Position numbers and translations under genes: made by a program. A DNA stretch of 23,740 nt from DAOPXV01 sp035352535 (GTDB lineage Bacteria; Muiribacteriota; UBA9980): positions 1 through 23,740 of the forward strand of contig CAZJFS010000058.1 in the NCBI GenBank assembly GCA_964545075.1, written 5' to 3'. Below, in pieces: positions 1-7,082 of this stretch (positions are counted from its first letter, which is position 1; every line of letters starts with the position of its first letter). Below the pieces are notes generated by a model. That model was given only the letters and a program-made list of their open reading frames with translations. It did not search any database and was not told where the DNA came from.

Positions 1-222
1 ATAGGATATCGTATATCGTCCGGAAGGGTCCTGCGCCGGCTGGTGGGCTTTTTCTGAAAGGTCTATTATCGAAAGCCGCCTGTGGCCGAATATGGCGTTT
101 TCATCTATTCTCATGACGCGTCCGAAATCCGGGCCGCGGTGGAGAAGGCGTTCGCACATTTTTGAAACAGCGCCCTGGTCCGGAGTTTTGATAAAATTAA
201 CTTTTCCGCATATTCCGCACAT
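1..222 (-). CDS. asnB: Asparagine synthase (glutamine-hydrolysing)-like, N-terminal part only
   Basis: Seen: the reverse strand opens at 222 with Met-Cys-Gly-Ile-Cys-Gly and stays open to the window edge (74 codons). Cys2 is the expected N-terminal nucleophile of class II glutamine amidotransferases. It is followed by HRGPD (about residue 28) and GHRRLSIIDLS (about residue 47), both hallmark motifs of the glutaminase domain of AsnB-type enzymes. Known: these enzymes release ammonia from glutamine and pass it to a C-terminal synthetase domain that amidates aspartate through an acyl-adenylate. Paralogues in polysaccharide clusters amidate sugars or act on unknown substrates. The C-terminal domain lies outside the window, so the acceptor substrate cannot be judged. 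The ATG overlaps the stop codon of the upstream membrane-protein gene (TAATG), which suggests translational coupling and a shared function. A surface-glycan AsnB paralogue is as likely as the housekeeping enzyme. Confidence 0.85.
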   Translation of the reverse strand, partial: MCGICGKVNFIKTPDQGAVSKMCERLLHRGPDFGRVMRIDENAIFGHRRLSIIDLSEKAHQPAQDPSGRYTISY

Positions 223-1553
223 TATTTAGCACCGGCCCCTGACGCCGACATCCTGTTCTTTAAAAGAAGTATAAGCGATGCGAGCGCGGCCAGCTGAATC
301 GTGTCCGTGTAGAATGTATATCTCATCATTACGGGCTCTACGACTGATATCAGGGCGTAATTGAAAAAATTGAGCGCGGTTATGAAAAAAACTGCCATTC
401 CGGCGGCCTCGCCGCTGTCGCGGTAAATGATGAAGGATGCGTAAAGGATGAAAAGAAGGAACCCCGCGTAATAATAACCGCCAAGGCCTTTTAATATATT
501 TGCGGCATAAAGTTTTGCGAATTGGTAATAATGATTTTTCAATATTTTAACGGCTATGCCCGTCGAAAATTTATCGAACTCGATTATTTCGGGAACGCTC
601 AATTCTTTTTTATCCCTGTCCGTCGCGTATTTCTCGCGATAGATGTCGTAAGCCGTGCGCCAGGATATTTCGTTGTAAACGATGCCGTAGTGCGTCGCGA
701 ATTCTAAAAAATTAGGCGGGGCGTTGAATTTAGACGATAATTTTTCGGCTTCCATGCGCGCGTATGCCGTTTCCAGGTATTCGGCGGCCTTTTTGTCTTC
801 GGTAAAAAGCACCGTTTCGCTTGAGTCCGATAGATACAGCGCCGGCGTTATTATTTGAACGCCGGTGAATGGGATGCCTGAAAAATATCCGTGTTTATAA
901 TAGTTATAGCCTTTCTGAAAAACGCTCGATCCGGCTATGAGTATGACGAAGGCCACTGAAAGCCACAGTATCTGTCTTAAGCTTTTAAGGTTTTTGAAAA
1001 CGTAATAATAAAATATTATTATTACGGGATATATAAAAAGAAACTGCGGCCTTGTGAGCGCTGTTAGAACCGCGGCCAGCAGGAACATCAGGATGTTTTT
1101 ATTCGTGAGTTCAAAAAAAGATCTTATAAAAAATGTCGCGGTTATCATAAAAACGCTGTATGTAAGCGATTCCGCCATTATCTTGTTGGCTATTCCGTTC
1201 GGACCGTAGAAAGGAGCGAGAAGTATCATGTAAATAAAAAAGCCCGCCCAGTTGCTTAATTTGAATCCGTCGCGGAACGAACGCGCGAGAACGTAAGCGC
1301 ATAAAAAGCCGAAAGCGATCTGAAAAATGAGAAGTTTATTAAGGTATTGCGCGGGGAAGAGCTTTTCAAAAAAGTCTATTACCAGCGGATAAACAGGCGT
1401 TCTAAAAACGCTGTTATTGATGTATGACCAGCTGTCCTCGAAGATTTTATAGCCTATTGCGTAAAGGGAATAACCGATAGCCGCGCTCACAAGCAAAAAG
1501 AGCGTTTTGGGGAGGATGACGTTTATAATGTTTTCCTTGAGTTTTTCCAGCAT
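222..1553 (-). CDS. Multi-pass membrane protein, GT-C glycosyltransferase-like
   Basis: Seen: 443 residues with about ten hydrophobic segments. After the first segment (about residues 15-33) a loop carries an acidic pair (E39, D40) followed by SWSYI and then RTPVYP (51-56). Known: an acidic motif in the first outer loop, followed by an R-x-P-x-YP segment, is typical of GT-C fold polyprenyl-phosphate-sugar-dependent glycosyltransferases (PMT/ArnT/GT39 types). Inference: it may add or flip a sugar on a lipid or protein on the outer face of the inner membrane, but the family call is by pattern only. I chose ATG at 1553, which sits 9 nt after GGCGG. A TTG two codons upstream is only 3 nt from that site. 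Its stop overlaps the ATG of the AsnB-like gene. A good promoter lies at 1610-1638. Alternatives: a flippase, or a polymerase-like membrane protein without GT activity. Confidence 0.6.
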   Translation of the reverse strand: MLEKLKENIINVILPKTLFLLVSAAIGYSLYAIGYKIFEDSWSYINNSVFRTPVYPLVIDFFEKLFPAQYLNKLLIFQIAFGFLCAYVLARSFRDGFKLSNWAGFFIYMILLAPFYGPNGIANKIMAESLTYSVFMITATFFIRSFFELTNKNILMFLLAAVLTALTRPQFLFIYPVIIIFYYYVFKNLKSLRQILWLSVAFVILIAGSSVFQKGYNYYKHGYFSGIPFTGVQIITPALYLSDSSETVLFTEDKKAAEYLETAYARMEAEKLSSKFNAPPNFLEFATHYGIVYNEISWRTAYDIYREKYATDRDKKELSVPEIIEFDKFSTGIAVKILKNHYYQFAKLYAANILKGLGGYYYAGFLLFILYASFIIYRDSGEAAGMAVFFITALNFFNYALISVVEPVMMRYTFYTDTIQLAALASLILLLKNRMSASGAGAK

Positions 1554-1609
1554 GGCCAATTACCGCCGTTCGATTAAAAATATGAACCGATCTTAATGAA
1601 TGAGTTTTT

Positions 1610-1638
1610 AATATATCAAATATTATGAAAAATTTCAA
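1610..1638 (-). promoter_or_regulatory. Promoter for the membrane-protein/asnB-like pair
   Basis: Reading the minus strand, -35 TTGAAA (1638-1633), a 17-nt spacer, and -10 TATATT (1615-1610) preceded by TG (extended -10). Transcription would start near 1604, about 50 nt before the ATG at 1553. It lies back to back with the plus-strand promoter at 1657-1685. Confidence 0.65.
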
Positions 1639-1656
1639 TTTTAATTTAATAATATC

Positions 1657-1685
1657 TTGACTAACTAAAGATTTAATTGTAAATT
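1657..1685 (+). promoter_or_regulatory. Promoter for the membrane zinc-ribbon protein
   Basis: -35 TTGACT (1657-1662), 17-nt spacer, -10 TAAATT (1680-1685). The predicted start is near 1692, about 50 nt before the ATG at 1741. The -35 boxes of this and the divergent promoter are 18 bp apart. Confidence 0.5.
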
Positions 1686-1740
1686 TTAACCGGATCGAAA
1701 ACTAACGATCAATGCCTATAAAATTAAACGGGAGCTCAAA

Positions 1741-2223
1741 ATGAATAAAACTGTATGCTACATAATGATGGCCTTCGCCATTCCGGCGATTCTTCTCGGA
1801 CTTTTATTTCTGGTGGCGGCCATGACGAATCCGTCGAGAATATATGTGGCGGCCGCTTTCGGAGGCCTCGGCGCTTTTCTGGCGTATCTTTCGATGTCGT
1901 GGATATCGTATCTCAACTTTATATCGCCTGAAAATCTCGAGCCTTTGATTCTGCGTATCGCGAAAAAAAGCAACGGCTATTTTACGGTTCAGGATATAAT
2001 GCAAAGACTTAATATCAAAGAGGAAACGGCCGAAAGGACGGTTGAACTCATGAGATCAAAAGGCGCGATAATGTCTGAATTTAAGGATGGCGTTGAATTT
2101 TTCAAGATCGAGGCGGTCGCGGCGCAGGCTAAGCGGCGATGCGAATTCTGCAAGAGCGAGTTCAACGTGCGCGACGCTTTGACGAAATGTCCCAACTGCG
2201 GCGGGAACGTTAAGATCGCGTAA
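1741..2223 (+). CDS. Small membrane protein with winged-helix-like segment and C-terminal zinc ribbon
   Basis: Family not recognised. Seen: 160 residues. Two hydrophobic segments (about 6-28 and 34-58) form a membrane hairpin. Residues about 62-123 look like a small helical/winged-helix domain, with a helix-turn-helix-like stretch around DIMQRLNIKEETAERTVELM. The C-terminus holds two Cys pairs, C134-x2-C137 and C150-x2-C153, a rubredoxin-like zinc ribbon. The start follows GGGAG by 7 nt and has its own promoter. It is monocistronic and convergent with the metallo-beta-lactamase-fold gene. Inference: a membrane-anchored protein with its soluble part on the cytoplasmic side, where a zinc ribbon and a winged helix would bind nucleic acid or protein. 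It could be a membrane-bound regulator, or just a structural adaptor. No partner gene is adjacent, so no function is claimed. Confidence 0.75.
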   Translation: MNKTVCYIMMAFAIPAILLGLLFLVAAMTNPSRIYVAAAFGGLGAFLAYLSMSWISYLNFISPENLEPLILRIAKKSNGYFTVQDIMQRLNIKEETAERTVELMRSKGAIMSEFKDGVEFFKIEAVAAQAKRRCEFCKSEFNVRDALTKCPNCGGNVKIA

Positions 2224-2272
2224 CGGGTTAAAAACGGTCTTTTTAGTGTTTCAAATGCCGCTTTTATTGAAT

Positions 2273-2296
2273 AACGCGGCCAAATCCGCGGCCGTT
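2273..2296. other. Imperfect GC-rich hairpin in the convergent intergenic gap
   Basis: Two arms, AACGCGGCC (2273-2281) and GCGGCCGTT (2288-2296), surround AAATCC and can form only a short, interrupted stem. There is no T-run on either side, so it is not a classical intrinsic terminator. It may still mark the 3' ends of the two converging genes. The rest of 2224-2315 holds only a weak TAAAAA/TTTTTA pairing around 2229-2245. Confidence 0.25.
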
Positions 2297-2315
2297 AAGC
2301 TTAGTACTTCCTTTA

Positions 2316-3098
2316 TTAATGTACGTTTAACACCAGCCCGTCATAAGCCATGAAAACAGCCGGATCGATGCTTTTCAGCTTTTCGCTTTCGATCGCGTGG
2401 GAGAGCTCATGGTCTATGTGAGTGAAATAAGTTTTACGGGGGTTTATCCGCTTTACGAGTTCAAGCGCTTCTTCGACGGTCTGGTGCGTCGTGTGCTGCT
2501 TGTGGCGCAGCGCGTCTATAATGAGGATATCCAATTTATATAATTTTTCGAGCGTTTCCGGCGGCACTTTTTTTACATCCGGAATATACGCGATATTGGC
2601 GAACCTGTAACCTATGGTATATTTATCTCCGTGTATTACGGGAAGCGTTTCGAATTCCAATCCGAAAACTTTGAATTTCTCCTTGACGGGCGTTAATTGA
2701 ATCCGCGGCGTGCCGCCGCCTATGGGTTTATGTTCGAAGAAGACGTAATCGAAGCGCTTTCCGATTTCATCGCAGAATTCGGGCGAAGCGAAACACTCCA
2801 TGGCCGGCGTATCGCGTTTCTGATAAACCCTTATTTCGTCTATGCCGTGGAGATGGTCGGCATGGGCGTGAGTGAAAAGTATTGTGTCGAGATTATTTAT
2901 CGAATACCTTAAAGCCTGCTGGCGAAGGTCGGCGGACGTGTCGATAAGGATTGTTTTGCCGTCAAATTCGATAAGAATCGATGAACGCAGACGGTTATCA
3001 TGCGGGTCGGGCGATTTGCATACCGCGCAATCGCATCCGATCTTAGGTATTCCGTATGACGTTCCGGTCCCTATGAAAGTTATTTTTAATTCAGGCAT
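2316..3098 (-). CDS. Metallo-beta-lactamase-fold hydrolase, PhnP-like phosphodiesterase family
   Basis: Seen: 260 residues. The N-terminal strand GTGTSYGIP is followed by a three-Cys cluster (C22, C24, C27). The HxHxDH metal motif is at 77-82 (THAHADH), with further candidate ligands at H156, D174 and H227. Known: this arrangement, with the GCxCxxC structural zinc site near the N-terminus, is typical of the PhnP branch of the fold. PhnP hydrolyses phosphoribosyl 1,2-cyclic phosphate, and related proteins act on other cyclic phosphodiesters. Inference: a cytoplasmic phosphodiesterase. No phn (C-P lyase) genes are present, so a phosphonate role is not supported, and a lipoate/octanoate-linked or RNA-related role is possible. 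The start ATG at 3098 has only a weak ribosome-binding site (TGAGAT). It lies 139 bp downstream of ssb and has a possible promoter of its own. Confidence 0.85.
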   Translation of the reverse strand: MPELKITFIGTGTSYGIPKIGCDCAVCKSPDPHDNRLRSSILIEFDGKTILIDTSADLRQQALRYSINNLDTILFTHAHADHLHGIDEIRVYQKRDTPAMECFASPEFCDEIGKRFDYVFFEHKPIGGGTPRIQLTPVKEKFKVFGLEFETLPVIHGDKYTIGYRFANIAYIPDVKKVPPETLEKLYKLDILIIDALRHKQHTTHQTVEEALELVKRINPRKTYFTHIDHELSHAIESEKLKSIDPAVFMAYDGLVLNVH

Positions 3099-3139
3099 TT
3101 AATATCTCATACCATTATTAAAATTGTTTTAACGACTTA

Positions 3140-3168
3140 ATTATATTTTTCAGAGAATAGTCTTGGAA
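3140..3168 (-). promoter_or_regulatory. Possible promoter for the metallo-hydrolase gene
   Basis: On the minus strand a perfect -10 TATAAT (3145-3140) is preceded at 17 nt by a poor -35, TTCCAA (3168-3163). The start would be near 3134, about 36 nt before the ATG. The rest of the ssb-hydrolase gap (3169-3237) is A/T-rich with irregular ATTC words and no terminator hairpin. Confidence 0.35.
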
Positions 3169-3237
3169 TATGAGGCGCTTTGTTTTTTCGTTTATTCCAT
3201 AACTATTCTCCGTTATCTATTCGTTATTCACTGATAA

Positions 3238-3591
3238 CTATTCAACGTCCAGTTCTTTCGGCCTGTCGAGCAAAGTTATGCCTGAACCGTAAATATTGGT
3301 ATAAGTGACGCTCGCGACTTCGGGGCCTTTCGATTTTTTCTGGTAGTCAATCTTTCCTTCGATTAAAACTTTGCTGCCTTTTTTTATGTATTTATTCGCG
3401 AGTTCCGCGAGAGTTCCATAAAAACTAACTTTGTGCCACTGCGCTACTTCTTCGAACTGATTTTTCGTGTTTTTTCGCATTTCGTTCGTAGCGACCGAAA
3501 AATTTGAAAAGGGTTTGCCGCTTTTTGAAATACCCGCCTGAGGATCCCCGCCGACATTACCAAGTAAAAATACCTTGTTCATTCCTCTCAT
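3238..3591 (-). CDS. ssb: Single-stranded DNA-binding protein, short form without acidic tip
   Basis: Seen: 117 residues forming one OB fold. The family motif MNKVFLLGNVGGDP is near the N-terminus. FSVATNE, then WHKVSFYGTLAELANKYIKKGSKVLIEGK, gives the aromatic and basic ssDNA-binding surface. Start: ATG at 3591 lies 8 nt after a perfect GGAGG. A second in-frame ATG three codons later follows AGAGGA and could also be used. Known: SSB coats ssDNA as a homotetramer and recruits repair and replication proteins through a conserved acidic C-terminal tip (DDDIPF-like). Odd: the protein ends at the OB fold with LDRPKELDVE, so the linker and tip are missing. It may be a second, specialised SSB, or partners may bind another way. 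It has its own promoter, with phased repeats upstream. Confidence 0.92.
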   Translation of the reverse strand: MRGMNKVFLLGNVGGDPQAGISKSGKPFSNFSVATNEMRKNTKNQFEEVAQWHKVSFYGTLAELANKYIKKGSKVLIEGKIDYQKKSKGPEVASVTYTNIYGSGITLLDRPKELDVE

Positions 3592-3686
3592 TTCATCTAC
3601 CTCCGTTTTTTTTGAAGTTGCACTTTCTAAAGCACGAAGTATGCCAAGATGATGCGCTTCGAAAATAAACGTAAATGAAGAAAAAT

Positions 3687-3716
3687 ATTATCCGCAAGTA
3701 TATTCCGAAGTATCAA
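3687..3716 (-). promoter_or_regulatory. Promoter for ssb, -35 inside repeat unit 1
   Basis: Minus strand: -35 TTGATA (3716-3711), 18-nt spacer, -10 GATAAT (3692-3687). Transcription would begin near 3680, leaving a leader of roughly 85-90 nt before the ATG at 3591. The -35 hexamer is part of the first of three repeats spaced 31 bp apart. Confidence 0.55.
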
Positions 3717-3788
3717 TTTGAGAAAAATTTGCTTTTACGGATATCAAATTGAGAAAAAGAGCGGGTGTTAAATATCAAATTGAGAAAG
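3711..3788. repeat. Three 16-bp repeats at an exact 31-bp period
   Basis: Copies start at 3711, 3742 and 3773: TATCAATTTGAGAAAA, TATCAAATTGAGAAAA, TATCAAATTGAGAAAG. The 15-bp spacers are unrelated to one another. A 31-bp period is close to three helical turns, so the copies face the same side of the DNA. Copy 1 supplies the -35 of the ssb promoter. Copy 3 covers the last codons and stop of manA. Inference: binding sites for a regulator of ssb. Confidence 0.75.
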
Positions 3789-4916
3789 TCCTGGAGCGGC
3801 GCCGAAGAAGCCTTTTAAGATCCGGGCGTTTTCAAGCCTGTCCGGCAGGTGATACGATTGAATCAATTTTATTCCCCCGGTCGTCGTCGCGTTACCGCAA
3901 GCATTTTCAGGCCGGTCAGCGCAGAGAGTGAATTCAACGTTTTCGCATGAAGCCGGAACCAGAAGGGTTGAATAAGAAGAAAACCGTTCCCGGCTTCCGT
4001 TATAGTTAATAAAAACATCCGGTCCCGTGTTCATAAATATTGAAACCACCGGAATAGCGTTATGATAGGAATATCTGCCGCCTTCAATTTCGTGCATTAT
4101 AACGGTAAAATAATGGCATGCCGCCAGAAGCGAGAGGACCGCGCCGCTTCGTTCAAAGGCTGTGACCGCCTCTATCTCGTTCGGAAGAATATCCGCGAAG
4201 TCTATACATTTAATGGCTTTATCAACGTGAAGCTGTCTGAGATTTCCGCTGCCGTCGGTTCTGCCGTAATCATAAACTCGATAAGTTATATCGCAGTTCT
4301 GTTGAATTTCGGCGATTATCACTCCGGCGCCTATCGAATGAATGCGGCCGGCCGGTATTAAAAATGTATCGCCTTTTTTTACTTTTACATGATTTAAATA
4401 ATCGACGAACGAATGATCGTCCAGATGGCTTCTAAATTCGTTTTCGTTTATTTTTCCCGAAAATCCGATGATGATTTCCGCATCGGGAGCGGCTTCGAGA
4501 ATATACCACATTTCGGCTTTTCCGGAAGGGGCGCCTTCGAGATCATGGGCGCGCGAGTCGTCCGGGTGTACCTGGACCGAAAGGCGGTCGTTGGCGTCTA
4601 TGATTTTACATAGAAGCGGAAAAGCGCCTTTTTCTTTATAATGGCCGTAATAACGTGGCCCGAAAAATGAAGGCGGCGCCGTTTCGAATATTTCACGCAT
4701 TGCGCAAAGCTTCATAGGCCCGTTAAGCACATAAATGTTGCTGTCGCAAAAGTTCCATATTTCGCCGATTTTAGGAAGATCCGGATTTTTTTCGGCGTTT
4801 TTGGCGAGGTCCGGCTCGCCATATAAGCTGTAACTTCCCCATATGGTCGTCTTTATCTTCCTTGAAAAAAGCATGGGATAATTTTGGAAGTTATCGTTTT
4901 CATGAGTTTTTCTCAT
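3768..4916 (-). CDS. manA: Mannose-6-phosphate isomerase, class I
   Basis: Seen: 382 residues in a cupin fold. The zinc ligands of type I phosphomannose isomerases are in place: Q115 and H117 in VQVHPDD, E135 in KAEMWYI, and H193 in IPAGRIHSIGAG. The conserved EIQQNCDITYRVYDYGR stretch follows (203-219). Known: it interconverts fructose-6-phosphate and mannose-6-phosphate in the cytoplasm, either feeding GDP-sugar and glycan synthesis or bringing mannose into glycolysis. Start: ATG at 4916 sits just after AAAGGA, inside the last codons of the SWIM-protein gene (17-bp overlap), so the two are cotranscribed and probably translationally coupled. The last residues (LSQFDI) are encoded by the third copy of the 31-bp-spaced repeat, so the repeat intrudes into the coding end. 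Length and motifs suggest an intact enzyme. Confidence 0.93.
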   Translation of the reverse strand: MRKTHENDNFQNYPMLFSRKIKTTIWGSYSLYGEPDLAKNAEKNPDLPKIGEIWNFCDSNIYVLNGPMKLCAMREIFETAPPSFFGPRYYGHYKEKGAFPLLCKIIDANDRLSVQVHPDDSRAHDLEGAPSGKAEMWYILEAAPDAEIIIGFSGKINENEFRSHLDDHSFVDYLNHVKVKKGDTFLIPAGRIHSIGAGVIIAEIQQNCDITYRVYDYGRTDGSGNLRQLHVDKAIKCIDFADILPNEIEAVTAFERSGAVLSLLAACHYFTVIMHEIEGGRYSYHNAIPVVSIFMNTGPDVFINYNGSRERFSSYSTLLVPASCENVEFTLCADRPENACGNATTTGGIKLIQSYHLPDRLENARILKGFFGAAPGLSQFDI

Positions 4917-6906
4917 AATTTTCCTTTCGGAGGTTATCTAATAGTTTTTTGCGAAGGCCATATTTTTCAGAAAGTTCCTTAATATAATTTTTGAATTCGC
5001 CGGATTTGCCGTTTATTCTGGACATGACGCCGAGCAGGCGCGAAGCTTTATTGAATGAATTTTCCGCGTCGCGTCCGGAAAAATTTTTATTCACTCTTAT
5101 CTTGAAAAGTTCGAATATCTCGTCCGGCCGGCTTTCGCAAACCAGGGAGGATATTCTTGAGAATACGTAATCGTCCTTTACCCTTGAGGCGAGCGCAAGC
5201 ACTCTGTCCTCCCTGCCTATGCGTTTTTCGATCCTGGCGACGAAAAAATCGTCATCCGAAGGTTCGTTATATATGTTGGCGGCGAAGTTCTCGGAATTTA
5301 CCGGGGCGTCTAAATGTCTGACGTGGCTTTTATCGTTATTGAGTTTTTCGCAAATGTCTATGACGTTTAATATTCTGTCGACTATGTCGAAGTTTTTATT
5401 GCATATGAGGTCAAGATAGAGGGCGTTGTATAGCGCTTCGAGATATTCGATGCGCTTCTGCCTGGTCTGGATTGAATTTATCATCGGGCCGTATATGGAA
5501 TCTATGGCTGAAACGGCTATGGAAAGCGCGCGCTTGAGTTCGGCGTGAAAGTCCTGGTTGTCTTCGCTCCCGGATTTCACTGACCGCCTTCCGGCCATTT
5601 TGACGATTTCGAACGCCAGACGCACGGCTTTTTTGTGTTCCATATTTTTTATAAGGAATTCAATATATTCGGCGTGGAGCATAATGTTTTTCGACCAGTA
5701 TTTTTCGGCTATCTTTATAGCTTTTCCGCGCTCGCCGGCGATGTTTAAAAGATAAAAACATTCGTGAGCGTTTTCCGGCGTTATATAAAAGATGTCGCCA
5801 GTCATCGGATTATAATTATTGGCGAAATTTTCAAGTATGAAGTTGTTCATATATTCCAGAACGCCATGGCGCCCGGAAATGAATTTCAACTTATCGAATT
5901 TTTCGCTTCTTGTGCTTTCTCCAAAATTTGATGAAAAATAGATCATGAGCAGATGATTATAAAACCATTCGCCGTCGTCCTTTTTAAATGTTCCAGCCCC
6001 GGCGACCTCGATCATTTTTTTTATGGCGTTCGATGCGTGGAAAGATACGCAGCCGTTCAATATTTTTGCCGGTTTCGGCTCTAATTTTTTCAGGATGCTT
6101 TCGCCGTAGCGATTGAATTTAGATGCGAATTCATAAACGGCGAAGAGCAGTTTCGCGGATTCCACAGTGTCGCCTATCTTTAAAAATTCACCCGAGCGCG
6201 CGTAATATTTATTTAAAAGCTCATCGACCCGGGATTCGAAGTAATTGCTGTATTCGCCGCCGCCGTAATTTCCGGCGGGAGAATCTGCGGCCGCGGCTTT
6301 TCTGGATCTTCCGGCCATGTATTGTTCAGCTTTGTAAAAATAAGAATTTTCAAAATCCGCCGTTATTGAACACACATATTCTTCAATGCTTTTTGAATAG
6401 TCTTTGACCTTGCTCTGGCCTTGAACGTGCCTGCGTTTTTTTATAAAATCGTAAAAAAGCCTGAAATTTTCGAACTGTTCCGGATATTTATCCAGAAACC
6501 CGGTCAGTACATTGATAAGCTCCGATTCGTTCTGAATTTCCTTCAAAAATCTATCTACCGTGTCATGGTGCTTTTCCGTATCTTTAAAATCTTGTGAGAT
6601 ATCGCGGCTTTCGATCTTAAGTTTTTCTATGTTTTCCATCGTATATACGAGAACGGCGGCGATGTGCTTGCAATGGTCGTCGAGTTCGTAGGGGCAGTCG
6701 CAGGATGCGGATATTCCGTTGCCCGTGAATTCGATGCTTACGTTGTATTCAGTGGTTCCTTCGACGATCGCCGATATACCGCCATCGCCCGAAAGCGATA
6801 TTTTTTTTACGAATCCCCTGTTGTAATATTCCAATCCTTTAATATAAGAAGAATAGCTTGAGTTTTCGATGATAAAAGCCTTGTCGATAGAAGGAAATTC
6901 AAACAT
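4900..6906 (-). CDS. SWIM zinc-finger protein with long helical C-terminal region
   Basis: Seen: 668 residues from ATG 6906, which follows AAAGGTG by about 6 nt. An upstream ATG would add 18 unlikely residues. Residues 1-90 hold a SWIM domain, with ligands C69-x-C71-x7-C79-x-H81 after a family-typical stretch (YxxGxxYYxxGxVxxI). From about 110 to the end the protein is almost wholly helical, Lys/Glu-rich and without enzymatic motifs, with a TPR-like look around 400-480. Known: SWIM domains bind DNA or proteins. In bacteria they often accompany SNF2 helicases or von Willebrand-type genes, none of which is here. It has a strong promoter and overlaps manA by 17 bp. The function is unknown. The sequence resembles the large stand-alone SWIM proteins found in many bacteria. 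Confidence 0.85.
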   Translation of the reverse strand: MFEFPSIDKAFIIENSSYSSYIKGLEYYNRGFVKKISLSGDGGISAIVEGTTEYNVSIEFTGNGISASCDCPYELDDHCKHIAAVLVYTMENIEKLKIESRDISQDFKDTEKHHDTVDRFLKEIQNESELINVLTGFLDKYPEQFENFRLFYDFIKKRRHVQGQSKVKDYSKSIEEYVCSITADFENSYFYKAEQYMAGRSRKAAAADSPAGNYGGGEYSNYFESRVDELLNKYYARSGEFLKIGDTVESAKLLFAVYEFASKFNRYGESILKKLEPKPAKILNGCVSFHASNAIKKMIEVAGAGTFKKDDGEWFYNHLLMIYFSSNFGESTRSEKFDKLKFISGRHGVLEYMNNFILENFANNYNPMTGDIFYITPENAHECFYLLNIAGERGKAIKIAEKYWSKNIMLHAEYIEFLIKNMEHKKAVRLAFEIVKMAGRRSVKSGSEDNQDFHAELKRALSIAVSAIDSIYGPMINSIQTRQKRIEYLEALYNALYLDLICNKNFDIVDRILNVIDICEKLNNDKSHVRHLDAPVNSENFAANIYNEPSDDDFFVARIEKRIGREDRVLALASRVKDDYVFSRISSLVCESRPDEIFELFKIRVNKNFSGRDAENSFNKASRLLGVMSRINGKSGEFKNYIKELSEKYGLRKKLLDNLRKENYEKNS

Positions 6907-6948
6907 GGCCGCACCTTTCTTGTTTTCATGTTTTATAAAGTTTAGGTT

Positions 6949-6977
6949 AATATAATTCAAAATAGTTATTTTGTCAA
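6949..6977 (-). promoter_or_regulatory. Promoter for the SWIM-protein/manA operon
   Basis: Minus strand: perfect -35 TTGACA (6977-6972), 17-nt spacer, -10 TATATT (6954-6949). The start would be near 6942, about 36 nt before the ATG at 6906. It is back to back with the promoter at 7011-7040. Confidence 0.75.
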
Positions 6978-7010
6978 TCGTAAGCCGCTAAAAAATAAAA
7001 TATATTTTTA

Positions 7011-7040
7011 TTGAATAATGTTATTACTTTGTGTTATAAT
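7011..7040 (+). promoter_or_regulatory. Promoter for the 84-aa acidic protein
   Basis: -35 TTGAAT (7011-7016), 18-nt spacer, perfect -10 TATAAT (7035-7040) with TGT directly before it (extended -10). The start would be near 7047, 36 nt before the ATG at 7083. The 33 bp between the two divergent -35 boxes are A/T-rich. Confidence 0.75.
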
Positions 7041-7082
7041 TTTTCACAAGCTCTAGCTCTATTTTTTTTCGGGAGATGACGC

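Noticed and set aside
1554..1559. TTG at 1559 as start of the GT-C-like gene
   Set aside because: It is only 3 nt from the GGCGG site. ATG at 1553 has a proper 9-nt spacing.
2273..2296. Intrinsic terminator between the converging genes at 2223 and 2316
   Set aside because: The stem is interrupted and no T-run follows on either strand. Kept only as a low-confidence structure.
2316..3098. Assignment as PhnP of a phosphonate (C-P lyase) pathway
   Set aside because: The fold and Cys cluster fit, but no phn genes surround it, so only the family name is supported.
3194..3243. Irregular ATTC / TAACTATTC words after ssb
   Set aside because: Spacing is irregular (7, 11 and 14 bp) and only TAACTATTC recurs exactly. 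No clean repeat unit.
3711..3788. Reading the 31-bp-spaced repeats as a CRISPR array
   Set aside because: Repeat cores are only 16 bp, spacers 15 bp, there are just three copies, one lies in a coding end, and no cas gene is near.
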